DNA of 64,000 nucleotides, taken from assembly GCF_013408655.1 (NCBI RefSeq), contig NZ_JACCBP010000001.1:310001-374000 (forward strand). Direction: 5' to 3'. The stretch's first letter is position 1, and every line of letters starts with the position of its first letter. Both the position numbers and the translations under genes were made by a program. The notes under the pieces were generated by a model. The model saw nothing but the letters and a program-made list of their open reading frames with translations. It had not been told where the DNA came from and did no database searches. Shown piece by piece: positions 1 through 7,848 of this stretch. Source of the DNA: Pigmentiphaga litoralis (lineage in GTDB: Bacteria > Pseudomonadota > Gammaproteobacteria > Burkholderiales > Burkholderiaceae_B).

Positions 1-1
1 G

Positions 2-2575
2 GAAAACGCGCTGCGCAACATGCGCGGCGCCGAACGCAGCGACGCCATCGCGGCGCTGTTTGCCTGGCTGGACACCGGCACGAGCGAGGCCGAACTGGCG
101 TTCCAGCCCGGCCGTGTGCTGATGCACGACACGACCAGCACGCCTGCCCTGATCGACATTGCCGCCATGCGCAATGTGCTGGCCGAAGCCGGCGCCGATC
201 CGTCCTTGCTCAATCCAATGCTGCCGGTGGACGTGTCGGTGGATCACTCGCTGGCGGTCGAAGCGTTTGCCGAACCCGGCGCCGCCACGACCAACCTGCA
301 GCATGAAATCCGCCGCAATGCCGAGCGCTACCGCTTCCTGCGGTGGGCGTCCAAGTCCATGCGCGGCGTGCGGATCCACCCGCCCGGCACGGGGATCATG
401 CACACCATCAACCTGGAACAGCTGGCCACGGTCGTGACGACCGAAGCGCGTGATGGCGCGACCTGGCTGGTGCCCGACATGATGATCGGCACCGACAGCC
501 ACACGCCCATGATCAACGGCATCGGCGTGCTGGGATGGGGCGTGGGTGGACTGGAAGCGCAGACCGTGATGTTCGGCATGCCGACCCTGTTGCGTATCCC
601 GGACGTGATCGGCGTGAAACTGACCGGCGCCTTGAAGCCCGGCGTGCTGGCCACTGACCTGGCGCTGACGGTCACGCAGCGGTTGCGGGCCCTGTCGGTC
701 TCGGGGGAATTCATTGAGTTCTTTGGCCCCGGCGTGAGCACGCTGACGGCAGGTGACCGGGCGGTGGTGGCCAACATGGCGCCCGAGTACGGCGCGACGA
801 CGGGCTACTTCCCCATCGATGCAACCACGCTGACCTATCTGCGGGCAACAGGCCGAACCGCGGAACACGTGGCGCGGGTCGAGGCATTCAGCCAGCATCT
901 GGGCATCTGGTTCGATCCCGATGCCGAACCCCGCTACACCCGCGCGATCCATATCGACCTGGACACGATCGGCTGCCACGTGGCCGGGCCGAAGCGGCCG
1001 CAGGACCTGCTGGAAGCGGGGCAGACAAAAGAGGTATTGGCCGCCCTGGGCTTCGTGCCGGCAGGCAAGGAAGCCGACGTGGCTGCCGTGCGGGGCGATG
1101 GCGCAGACTCGACTGCAGTGAACACCGCAGCATCCCTGGCGCCCACCCCCGCGCTGCCGCGCCACCCGGTGGCCATCGCTGCGATCACCAGCTGCACCAA
1201 CACGTCCGACCCCGCGCTGCTGATCGCGGCCGGGGTGCTGGCGCGCAAGGCGCGTGCGCTGGGCTTGCGGGTGCCATCGTGGGTCAAGACGTCGCTCGGA
1301 CCGGGCTCGCCTGCGGCGGCCTCCTACCTGCAACGTTCCGGCCTGCTCGACGACCTGGAAGCCGTGGGCTTCGGCATCGTGGGCTATGGCTGCACGACCT
1401 GTATCGGCAATTCGGGCCCGTTGACGCCGCCGATCCGCGCGGCGATCTCGGCGGGCACCGCGCTGCCGGTCGCGGCGCTGTCGGGCAACCGCAACTTTCC
1501 GGGGCGGGTGCATCCGGACCTGGAATTGGGTTTCATCATGTCGCCGCCACTGGTGATCGCCTTCGGGCTGGCGGGCGATGCCGAGCGTGATCTGCGCACG
1601 GAGCCTGTTCAGGTCACCGCCGATGGCCGGTCCGTCATGCTGTCCGACCTGTGGCCCACGCGTGAAGAGGTGGCCGCTCACTTGCACGAGGCGCTGGATC
1701 CGGCGGACTACCGCCGCGACTTCGAGATCGCCAGCCGGAATCCGCTGTGGTACGCCCTGGCCGCGCCGGACACACCGCTGTATCCGTGGGATCCCGCATC
1801 CACCGCCTTGCGCCGCCCGCCGTTTGCGTCAGCAACGGAAGGCAGTCAGTTGGGACGTTATGTGGCCTATCCGTTGATGGTGGTCGGCGATGACATCACC
1901 ACCGACCACATCTCGCCCGCCAGCGCGATCCCGCCCGACAGCCTGGTCGCGGATTTCCTGGTGGCGCGCGGCGACGATCGCAACGACCTGAATGTGTTTG
2001 CGTCGCGGCGCGGCAATTGGGAAGTGATGATGCGCGCCGCCTTCCACTCCAAAACGCTGGTCAACTTGCTGAAACCGGGCATGCCGGTCGCGCACACCTT
2101 GCATGTGCCCAGCAACACGGTGCAGCCGATCTGGGATGTGGCGCAGCAGTATCGCGATGCCGGGCAGCCGGTGGTGCTGGTCGCGGGCGCGCGGTATGGC
2201 ACCGGATCGTCGCGCGACTGGGCCGCCAAGGGGCAGCGCCTGCTGGGCATCCGCGCGGTGCTGGCGGTCAGTTTCGAACGGATCCACCGGTCCAATCTGA
2301 TTGGCATGGGCATTCTGCCGTTGCGTATGCCCGACGGCGTGAACCCGACGACCCTGGCACTGTTGCCGGGGGACCGTATCGAGATCGATGCACCGTTTGA
2401 CGTCATTGCGCCGCGGATTGCCGTTCCGGTACGGGTGCTGCGCGCCAATGGCGATATCGACGCGTTCACTGCGCAGGCCGCCGTGGAGACGCAGTTGGAA
2501 GTGCGCCTGCTGCGCGAAGGCGGCGTCATCCCGGCCATCCTGCACGAGACTCTGGGCATGCCGGAGGCCGCATGA
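2..2575 (+). CDS. acnA: aconitate hydratase (AcnA family), 5' end outside window
   Basis: Cytosolic [4Fe-4S] aconitase interconverting citrate and isocitrate. The frame is open to the left edge: codons before the ATG at 20 read ENALRN, matching the conserved N-terminal helix of AcnA, so that ATG is not the start and roughly 40 residues are missing. The 857 residues present include the substrate loop GTDSHTPMINGIGVLG, the three cluster cysteines (392 in SCTNTS; 458 and 461 in GCTTC, counted from the ATG at 20), and the C-terminal swivel domain with GSSRDWAAKG. GATTGYFPIDA resembles AcnA more than AcnD, but the middle of the protein is divergent from E. coli AcnA, so it may be a second, specialised aconitase. 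It overlaps the next gene by ATGA. Confidence 0.88.
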   Translation, partial: ENALRNMRGAERSDAIAALFAWLDTGTSEAELAFQPGRVLMHDTTSTPALIDIAAMRNVLAEAGADPSLLNPMLPVDVSVDHSLAVEAFAEPGAATTNLQHEIRRNAERYRFLRWASKSMRGVRIHPPGTGIMHTINLEQLATVVTTEARDGATWLVPDMMIGTDSHTPMINGIGVLGWGVGGLEAQTVMFGMPTLLRIPDVIGVKLTGALKPGVLATDLALTVTQRLRALSVSGEFIEFFGPGVSTLTAGDRAVVANMAPEYGATTGYFPIDATTLTYLRATGRTAEHVARVEAFSQHLGIWFDPDAEPRYTRAIHIDLDTIGCHVAGPKRPQDLLEAGQTKEVLAALGFVPAGKEADVAAVRGDGADSTAVNTAASLAPTPALPRHPVAIAAITSCTNTSDPALLIAAGVLARKARALGLRVPSWVKTSLGPGSPAAASYLQRSGLLDDLEAVGFGIVGYGCTTCIGNSGPLTPPIRAAISAGTALPVAALSGNRNFPGRVHPDLELGFIMSPPLVIAFGLAGDAERDLRTEPVQVTADGRSVMLSDLWPTREEVAAHLHEALDPADYRRDFEIASRNPLWYALAAPDTPLYPWDPASTALRRPPFASATEGSQLGRYVAYPLMVVGDDITTDHISPASAIPPDSLVADFLVARGDDRNDLNVFASRRGNWEVMMRAAFHSKTLVNLLKPGMPVAHTLHVPSNTVQPIWDVAQQYRDAGQPVVLVAGARYGTGSSRDWAAKGQRLLGIRAVLAVSFERIHRSNLIGMGILPLRMPDGVNPTTLALLPGDRIEIDAPFDVIAPRIAVPVRVLRANGDIDAFTAQAAVETQLEVRLLREGGVIPAILHETLGMPEAA

Positions 2576-3630
2576 CTTTGGCCTACGTGGGTTCGCGTAC
2601 GACGCGCGAGCGCAATGCGCGCGGGGAGGGCATCAGCGTGTTTCGGGTGGACGCCGAAACCGCTTCGCTGACCTTGCTGCATGTTGTCGGTGGCTTGAAG
2701 AATCCGTCCTACCTGGCCTTGAATCGCCGGGCCGATCGCCTGTATGCCGTGCATGGCGACAGTGAAGACGCCAGTGCGTTTGAAGTGCTGGCGGACGGCA
2801 ACCTGTCCCTGCTGGGCACCGTGCCCTGCGGCGGCCGCAATCCGGTGCATCTGGCCCTGGATCCTACCGAACGCCATCTGGTCGTCTCGAACCACCTGAG
2901 CAGCAACCTGGCGGTATTGCCGGTTGCGGCGTCAGGCGAATTGTCGGGGCCGTCGCAGATCGTGACCCTGCCGGGTTCGCCCGGACCGCACCGGGTGGAG
3001 CAGCCCTTTGCCAAGCCGCACTTCAACCCCTTCGATCCGGCGGGGCGTCATGTCGTCGTGCCCGACAAGGGCGTGAACCGTGTCTTCGTGTTCCGGTTCG
3101 ACGAGGGCGTGCTCACCCCGGCGGCGACGCCGTGGGTGGATACCCGTGAAACGGCCGGGCCCCGGCACCTTGCCTTCCATCCGTCGGCGCCGTATGCCTA
3201 CGTCATCAACGAACTGGATTCGACGGTGACGGCGTATCACTACGCGGCTGACACCGGCAAGCTGGTAGCTTTTCAAGTCCTGTCGGCATTGCCGGATACC
3301 TGGACTGGCGACAGCCGCGCATCCGGCATCACGATCGATGCGGCCGGGCGCAACTTGTACGCATCGAACCGGGCGCACGACAGTATTGCCGTGTTCCGCA
3401 TCGACCCGGCCACCGGCAGGCTGACCTTCCAGGACGCCACGCCATCCGGCGGCCGCACGCCGCGCTTCTTTGCTCTGGCGCCCGGCGGCCGGCATATGTT
3501 CGTGCTGAATGAAGACACGGACCGGATCGTGACCTTTGCCGTGGACGGCGCAACGGGGCAACTGGCGGACACCGGGCAGTCGGTGGCCTGCGGCAGTCCG
3601 GTGTGCATGGTGTTCGCGGATCGGGACTGA
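2572..3630 (+). CDS. lactonase family protein (6-phosphogluconolactonase-like beta-propeller)
   Basis: A 352-residue protein of the Lactonase (PF10282) seven-bladed propeller family, the family of YbhE-type 6-phosphogluconolactonase and of cycloisomerases acting on muconolactone-like substrates. Blade repeats are visible as recurring patterns such as NPVHLALDP, GPRHLAFHPSAPYAYV and TPRFFALAPGGRHMFVLNEDTD. It has no signal peptide, so a cytosolic site is likely. Translational coupling to the aconitase (4-bp ATGA overlap) argues for a shared pathway in which a hydroxy-acid lactone is opened next to an aconitase step, but the substrate cannot be told from sequence. Confidence 0.82.
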   Translation: MTLAYVGSRTTRERNARGEGISVFRVDAETASLTLLHVVGGLKNPSYLALNRRADRLYAVHGDSEDASAFEVLADGNLSLLGTVPCGGRNPVHLALDPTERHLVVSNHLSSNLAVLPVAASGELSGPSQIVTLPGSPGPHRVEQPFAKPHFNPFDPAGRHVVVPDKGVNRVFVFRFDEGVLTPAATPWVDTRETAGPRHLAFHPSAPYAYVINELDSTVTAYHYAADTGKLVAFQVLSALPDTWTGDSRASGITIDAAGRNLYASNRAHDSIAVFRIDPATGRLTFQDATPSGGRTPRFFALAPGGRHMFVLNEDTDRIVTFAVDGATGQLADTGQSVACGSPVCMVFADRD

Positions 3631-3733
3631 AGGCGTCGCAGGCCCTTGTCCTACCGGCGTTTTCCCTGGGTGCGGCGGCGGCGCCACGCCCCGGCGGGCT
3701 CAGCGGCGCATGCTAGAATCTGGCCAGTCAAAG

Positions 3734-3770
3734 AGTGCCCATCGGCGTGCTGCCTATGGGCACTTTGTTT
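3734..3770 (+). terminator. rho-independent terminator after the lactonase gene
   Basis: A perfect 9-bp stem (AGTGCCCAT / ATGGGCACT) with a 13-nt loop is followed by TTGTTTGTT. A TAGAAT box lies just upstream at 3714-3719 with no convincing -35, so the hairpin could also sit in a ppiD leader. Confidence 0.55.
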
Positions 3771-3813
3771 GTTGCCCCGCCTTGCTGTGAGCAATCGATC
3801 GGAGTACGCGTGA

Positions 3814-5742
3814 ATGTTTGAAACTATCCGAAATCATCGCCGCTGGATGCAGTTCGTCCTGCTGCTCTTGATTCTGCCTTCCTTTGTGTTTGTTGGCGTT
3901 CAGGGCTATTCCAGCTTCATGAACAATGACAAGTCGCTGGCGAAGGTCGACGGCGAAGCCGTCTCGCAGCAGGAATACGACGCCGCCGTGCGCAGCCGTC
4001 TGGACCAGTTGCGTTCGATGATGGGCCCGCAGTTCGACCCGGCCGCGTTCGATACGCCGGTGATGCGCAAGGCTGTCCTCGACGAACTGATCAACACGCG
4101 CCTTATCGCGACCGAGGCGTCCAAGGCGCACTTTTCGGCATCGGACGAACGCCTGCGTGACACGATCCAGGCCATCCCCGCCGTGCAGGAAGACGGCCGT
4201 TTCAGCAACACGCGCTACCGCGAAGCGCTGGCCGCGCAGGGCATGACCCCGGTCATGTTCGAAAGCCAGCTGCGCCGCGATCTGTCGCTGCAGCAAGTGC
4301 TTGCTCCGGTGGCCGAATCGGTCATCATGCCGTCCAGCGTGCTGGATCGCCTGATCGCGATTGCGACGGAACGCCGCCAGGTGCAGACCCTGTCGATCAA
4401 CACGTCGACCTACCTGCCGCAGGTCAAGATCAGCGACGCCGACGTCAAGACCTTCTACGACGCGAACCGCCGTGCCTTCGAGCTGCCCGAACGCGTGGAC
4501 GCGCAGTACGTGGTGCTGGACCAGAACGCCGTCACGTCCAAGATTTCGGTGTCGGACGCCGACGTGCAAAGCTTCTATGACCAGAACCAGGCGCGATTCC
4601 GCCAGGAAGAACAACGCCGCGCCAGCCACATCCTGATCACGGTGGACAGCGGCGCGTCGGCTGCCGACCGCGAGGCGGCACGCAAGAAGGCCGACGATCT
4701 GGCCGCCCAGGTCAAGGCGCCCGGCGCCGACTTTGCCAAGCTTGCGCGTGCCAACTCGCAAGACCCCGGATCCGCTGCCAACGGCGGCGACCTGGACTGG
4801 TTCGGCAAAGGTCAGATGGTCAAGGCGTTCGAAGATGCCGCATTCGGCCTCAAGAACGGCGAGATCTCGGGCGTGGTGCCGACCGATTACGGCTTCCACA
4901 TCATTAAGCTGACGGGCGTGCGCCCGGCGGTGGTCAAGCCCTTGGCCGAGGTCAAGTCGCAGATCCAGACCGAAGTGCGCCAGCAGCAGGCCGCGCGCCA
5001 GTTCGCCGCAGCCGCCGAGCAGTTCACCAACCTGGTCTACGAACAAAGTGACACGCTGGAACCTGCCGCAGGCAAGTTCGGCCTGAAGCTGCAGACGGCC
5101 GAAGGCGTGACCCGCACCGCGCCGCCGCAGGCACCGAATGCCGCTGCCGATATCCGCAGCAATCCCAAGGTGCTGCAGGCGCTGTTCTCCGAAGAAGTGC
5201 TGAAGGAAAAGCGCAATTCGGGCGTGATCGAACTGGCGCCGAATACGCTGGTGGCCGTGCGTGCCGCCAAGTACCAGCCCGCGACGGTGCGTCCGCTGGC
5301 CGACGTGTCGTCCCAGATCACCAATCAGCTCAAGCAGCAGAAGGCGGCCGAGATGGCCCGTGCGGCAGGTGAAACGCGTCTGAAGGCCTTGCAGGCCGCC
5401 GACTCGCAGACCGGGTTTGCCCCGGCCGTTACGGTGGCCCGCAACGCACCGCAAGGCATGCCGTCAACGGTGCTGGGCGCGGTCATGCGTGCGCCGACCG
5501 ACAAGCTGCCAACGTTCGTGGGGGTCTCGACCGGTGACGCTTACGTGATCGCACGCGTTTCGAAGGTGGAAGCCGCACCGCGTCCGGCCACGAACGTGGT
5601 CGAGAACGAAAAGTCCACGCTGGACCGCCGCTACGCGCAAGCCGAACAACTGGCCGTGCTGCAGGCGCTGCGTGACAAGTACGGCGTCAAGCTGACGGCC
5701 GACGGCACGGCGTTGACCACGGTCACGACGGCGCAGCCCTGA
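3814..5742 (+). CDS. ppiD: PpiD, membrane-anchored periplasmic chaperone/peptidyl-prolyl isomerase
   Basis: A 642-residue inner-membrane protein facing the periplasm that helps newly translocated outer-membrane and secreted proteins. It has one N-terminal membrane anchor (about residues 13-31, rich in L/V/F), a SurA_N-like chaperone segment, and a parvulin domain near residues 265-370 with [16 protein letters not shown] and [14 protein letters not shown]-terminal segment follows, as in E. coli PpiD (623 aa). The start ATG is preceded by GGAG with 9-nt spacing. It is monocistronic, flanked by a hairpin on each side. Its TGA stop is the first unit of a 14-bp tandem repeat. Confidence 0.93.
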   Translation: MFETIRNHRRWMQFVLLLLILPSFVFVGVQGYSSFMNNDKSLAKVDGEAVSQQEYDAAVRSRLDQLRSMMGPQFDPAAFDTPVMRKAVLDELINTRLIATEASKAHFSASDERLRDTIQAIPAVQEDGRFSNTRYREALAAQGMTPVMFESQLRRDLSLQQVLAPVAESVIMPSSVLDRLIAIATERRQVQTLSINTSTYLPQVKISDADVKTFYDANRRAFELPERVDAQYVVLDQNAVTSKISVSDADVQSFYDQNQARFRQEEQRRASHILITVDSGASAADREAARKKADDLAAQVKAPGADFAKLARANSQDPGSAANGGDLDWFGKGQMVKAFEDAAFGLKNGEISGVVPTDYGFHIIKLTGVRPAVVKPLAEVKSQIQTEVRQQQAARQFAAAAEQFTNLVYEQSDTLEPAAGKFGLKLQTAEGVTRTAPPQAPNAAADIRSNPKVLQALFSEEVLKEKRNSGVIELAPNTLVAVRAAKYQPATVRPLADVSSQITNQLKQQKAAEMARAAGETRLKALQAADSQTGFAPAVTVARNAPQGMPSTVLGAVMRAPTDKLPTFVGVSTGDAYVIARVSKVEAAPRPATNVVENEKSTLDRRYAQAEQLAVLQALRDKYGVKLTADGTALTTVTTAQP

Positions 5743-5830
5743 TGCGGCGTGCGTCCTGAGGCGTGCGTCCTGAGGCATGCGTCCTGAGGCATGCGTCCTG
5801 AAGCCTGCGTCCTGAAGCCTGCGTCCTGAG
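5740..5830 (+). repeat. tandem array, six 14-bp units, beginning at the ppiD stop codon
   Basis: Six contiguous copies of a 14-mer of the form TGAGGCnTGCGTCC occupy 5747-5830. A seventh, slightly longer copy (TGA plus TGC plus the rest) starts with the ppiD stop at 5740. TGA recurs at 5757, 5771, 5785, 5799, 5813 and 5827; because 14 is not a multiple of 3, all three frames are closed. Copies differ at only two positions. Confidence 0.95.
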
Positions 5831-5878
5831 GCGGGCCAGGCTGGCCGCCTCGTGAGTCGCAACGCCGGAAGTCGACAG

Positions 5879-5910
5879 AAAAAGCGCCCCAGAGATGGGG
5901 CGTTTTTTTT
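5879..5910 (+). terminator. terminator of ppiD, probably bidirectional
   Basis: CGCCCC / GGGGCG stem with loop AGAGAT, a left flank of A residues and a right run of eight T. The A run gives a T tract on the other strand, so it can also end the arylesterase transcript. Confidence 0.85.
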
Positions 5911-6044
5911 GGGCCAGGCAGATGAGGGGCGGCCACGTCTTGCATGGGCGTGAACCGCGTCAGGCGTAAGGTGCAATGCGTTTACCTAGCGTATTTCTGT
6001 CGGCGCCGATCTTGCCTTCCGCAGCGCCTTATTTCCGCAGCGCC

Positions 6045-6764
6045 TTATTTCTTCGTCAGCAGCGGCGCAAGGGTTGGCCATACATTCTCAAGTATCGTGG
6101 GCTGCGCCGCCGACACCGGGTGCAAGCGGTCGGCCTGGAACATCGCGGGCTGCTGCGCGACGCCTTCCAGCAGGAAGGGCACCAGGGGCACCTTCTGCTT
6201 GTCGGCGACCTTGCCGAACAGGTCTTTGAAGCGCTGCGTGTAGTCGCGGCCATAATTGGGCGGGATCTGCATGCCCACCACCACTACCTGCGCGCCCGCG
6301 CGCTTTGATGACGAGACGATCTCGTTCAGGTTGTCTTCGGTCATGTTCAACGCCAGGCCGCGCAGCGCATCGTTGGCGCCCAATTCCACAATCACCAGCT
6401 TGGGTTGATGCTGCTTGAGCAAGGCCGGCAGGCGGCTGCGCCCGCCGCTGGTCGTGTCCCCGCTGATGCTGGCGTTGACCACCCGGTAGTCGATCTTGCG
6501 TTCCTTCAGGCGCTGTTCGAGCAGGGGCACCCAGCCCGTCCCCCGCACGATGCCGTATTCTGCCGACAGGCTGTCGCCCAGCACCATCAGCACCGGTGCG
6601 GAACCCCCGGCGGCGGCAGCGGTCTGTGCAAAGGCGCCTGTTGCCGGCATCACGGCCGGCAAGGCCAGGCAACAGAGCGCCAGCACGCGTCCCAGGCCAC
6701 GCCGCAAGGAGGTGGTCGCTCGCACGTTGCTTTCGTCGATGGGCAGGGGGCAAGGCTTTATCAT
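6045..6764 (-). CDS. tesA: SGNH-hydrolase arylesterase / TesA-like thioesterase
   Basis: A 239-residue exported GDSL/SGNH esterase, the group of TesA (thioesterase I / lysophospholipase L1). Motifs: GDSLS (nucleophile Ser), the block-II Gly in SISGDTTSGG, GANDALRG (block III Asn) and DRLHP (catalytic Asp-His). An N-terminal hydrophobic stretch ending in GAFAQ suggests signal-peptide export to the periplasm, with a rather long positively charged n-region. I chose the ATG at 6764, preceded by AAAGGA; an upstream in-frame ATG at 6869 would extend into the divergent gene. Divergent pairing with the next ATPase gene matches the tesA/ybbA arrangement known from E. coli. Confidence 0.85.
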   Translation of the reverse strand: MIKPCPLPIDESNVRATTSLRRGLGRVLALCCLALPAVMPATGAFAQTAAAAGGSAPVLMVLGDSLSAEYGIVRGTGWVPLLEQRLKERKIDYRVVNASISGDTTSGGRSRLPALLKQHQPKLVIVELGANDALRGLALNMTEDNLNEIVSSSKRAGAQVVVVGMQIPPNYGRDYTQRFKDLFGKVADKQKVPLVPFLLEGVAQQPAMFQADRLHPVSAAQPTILENVWPTLAPLLTKK

Positions 6765-6791
6765 GAGTTTCCTTTTAATGGGCGATCCACT

Positions 6792-7649
6792 ATGACGGGA
6801 CAGACCCGCGCGCCCCTGGGTAATGACACCCGGGGCGACGATTCTTTGCAGCACTCTGCACCGGCTCACGTCGGCACGCTTCCAGGCACCACCACGGTGG
6901 TCGGGCCGGGCGAGCCGTCAGGCCTGGCGGGAGCCGGCAGAACGGGCGCGGCCGCGGTGGGCGCGACGCCCGCCATTGCCGTGCAGGGATTGGCCAAACA
7001 TGTCACCGATACCACCGGACGGCTCGCCATCCTGGATGCCGTCGATTTTACGGTGGCCAAGGGAGAGACCGTTGCGATCACCGGGAGTTCGGGATCGGGC
7101 AAATCCACCTTGCTCGGATTGCTGGCCGGACTGGACGTGCCTTCGGCCGGCCGGGTGGAACTGGCCGGCAACGATCTGTATGCCTTGAGTGAAGACGACC
7201 GTGCCCGGCTGCGCGCGCGGCATGTCGGTTTCGTCTTTCAGTCGTTTCAGCTGCTGCCGCATCTGACCGCCTGGGAAAACGTCATGCTGCCGCTGGAGCT
7301 GGCCGGACTGCCGGCGCACGATCCAGCCCGCGAAATGCTGGAACGCGTCGGCCTGGGCGAACGCCTGCGCCACTATCCCAAGACGCTGAGCGGCGGCGAG
7401 CAGCAGCGTGTGTCGCTGGCTCGGGCTTTTGTCGTGCAGCCCGATCTGCTGTTTGCCGATGAACCCACGGGCAGCCTGGATTCGGCCACCGGCGAAGCGG
7501 TCATCAACCTGATGTTCGACCTGCACCGCGAAAACGGCACGACGCTGCTGATGGTCACGCATGACCTGAAGCTGGCGCAGCGCTGCGGCCGTCAGCTGGT
7601 CATCGCCGGGGGACGGCTGGTGCGGGACTCGGCGGTGGAAGCTGTTTGA
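6792..7649 (+). CDS. ybbA: YbbA-like ABC transporter ATP-binding protein
   Basis: A 285-residue ABC ATPase of the LolD/MacB-like class. Walker A is GSSGSGKST, the Q-loop lies in FVFQSFQLLP, the signature is LSGGEQQR, Walker B is LLFADEPTG and the H-loop is MVTHD. About 55 Gly/Ala-rich residues precede the conserved domain, so the true start could be further in. In E. coli ybbA is followed by the permease gene ybbP. Here no permease follows, only a repeat array and then minus-strand nnr, so its membrane partner must be encoded elsewhere. The stop TGA is the first TGA of that array. Confidence 0.85.
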   Translation: MTGQTRAPLGNDTRGDDSLQHSAPAHVGTLPGTTTVVGPGEPSGLAGAGRTGAAAVGATPAIAVQGLAKHVTDTTGRLAILDAVDFTVAKGETVAITGSSGSGKSTLLGLLAGLDVPSAGRVELAGNDLYALSEDDRARLRARHVGFVFQSFQLLPHLTAWENVMLPLELAGLPAHDPAREMLERVGLGERLRHYPKTLSGGEQQRVSLARAFVVQPDLLFADEPTGSLDSATGEAVINLMFDLHRENGTTLLMVTHDLKLAQRCGRQLVIAGGRLVRDSAVEAV

Positions 7650-7814
7650 GGCGAGTCGTCTGAGGCAAGTCGTCTGAGGCGATCAACCTCAGGCAAGCAA
7701 TCTGGGGCAAACACTCTGAGGCAAGTAACCTGAGGCAAGCAATCTGAGGCAAGTAACCTGAGGCAAGCAATCTGAGGCTGGCAACCTGAGGCTGGCAACC
7801 TGAGGCTGGCCGGC
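7647..7814 (+). repeat. tandem array, twelve 14-bp units, beginning at the ybbA stop codon
   Basis: Eleven full units plus a partial one start exactly at the TGA stop (7647) and continue with period 14 (7661, 7675 and so on to 7801). Unit forms include TGAGGCAAGTAACC, TGAGGCAAGCAATC and TGAGGCTGGCAACC. Pairs of units alternate, which suggests duplication of dimers. The hexamer TGAGGC and the 14-bp period are shared with the array behind ppiD. Confidence 0.95.
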
Positions 7815-7848
7815 AAGCGACTCCCTTGGGCCAGTCTGCCGGGCTCAC

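Noticed and set aside
6405..6791. Longer N terminus of the YbbA-like protein from an ATG at 6405
   Set aside because: It would overlap most of the arylesterase gene on the opposite strand and carries no conserved sequence.
7647..7814. CRISPR-like array
   Set aside because: Units are 14 bp and directly adjacent with no spacers, and no cas genes are present.
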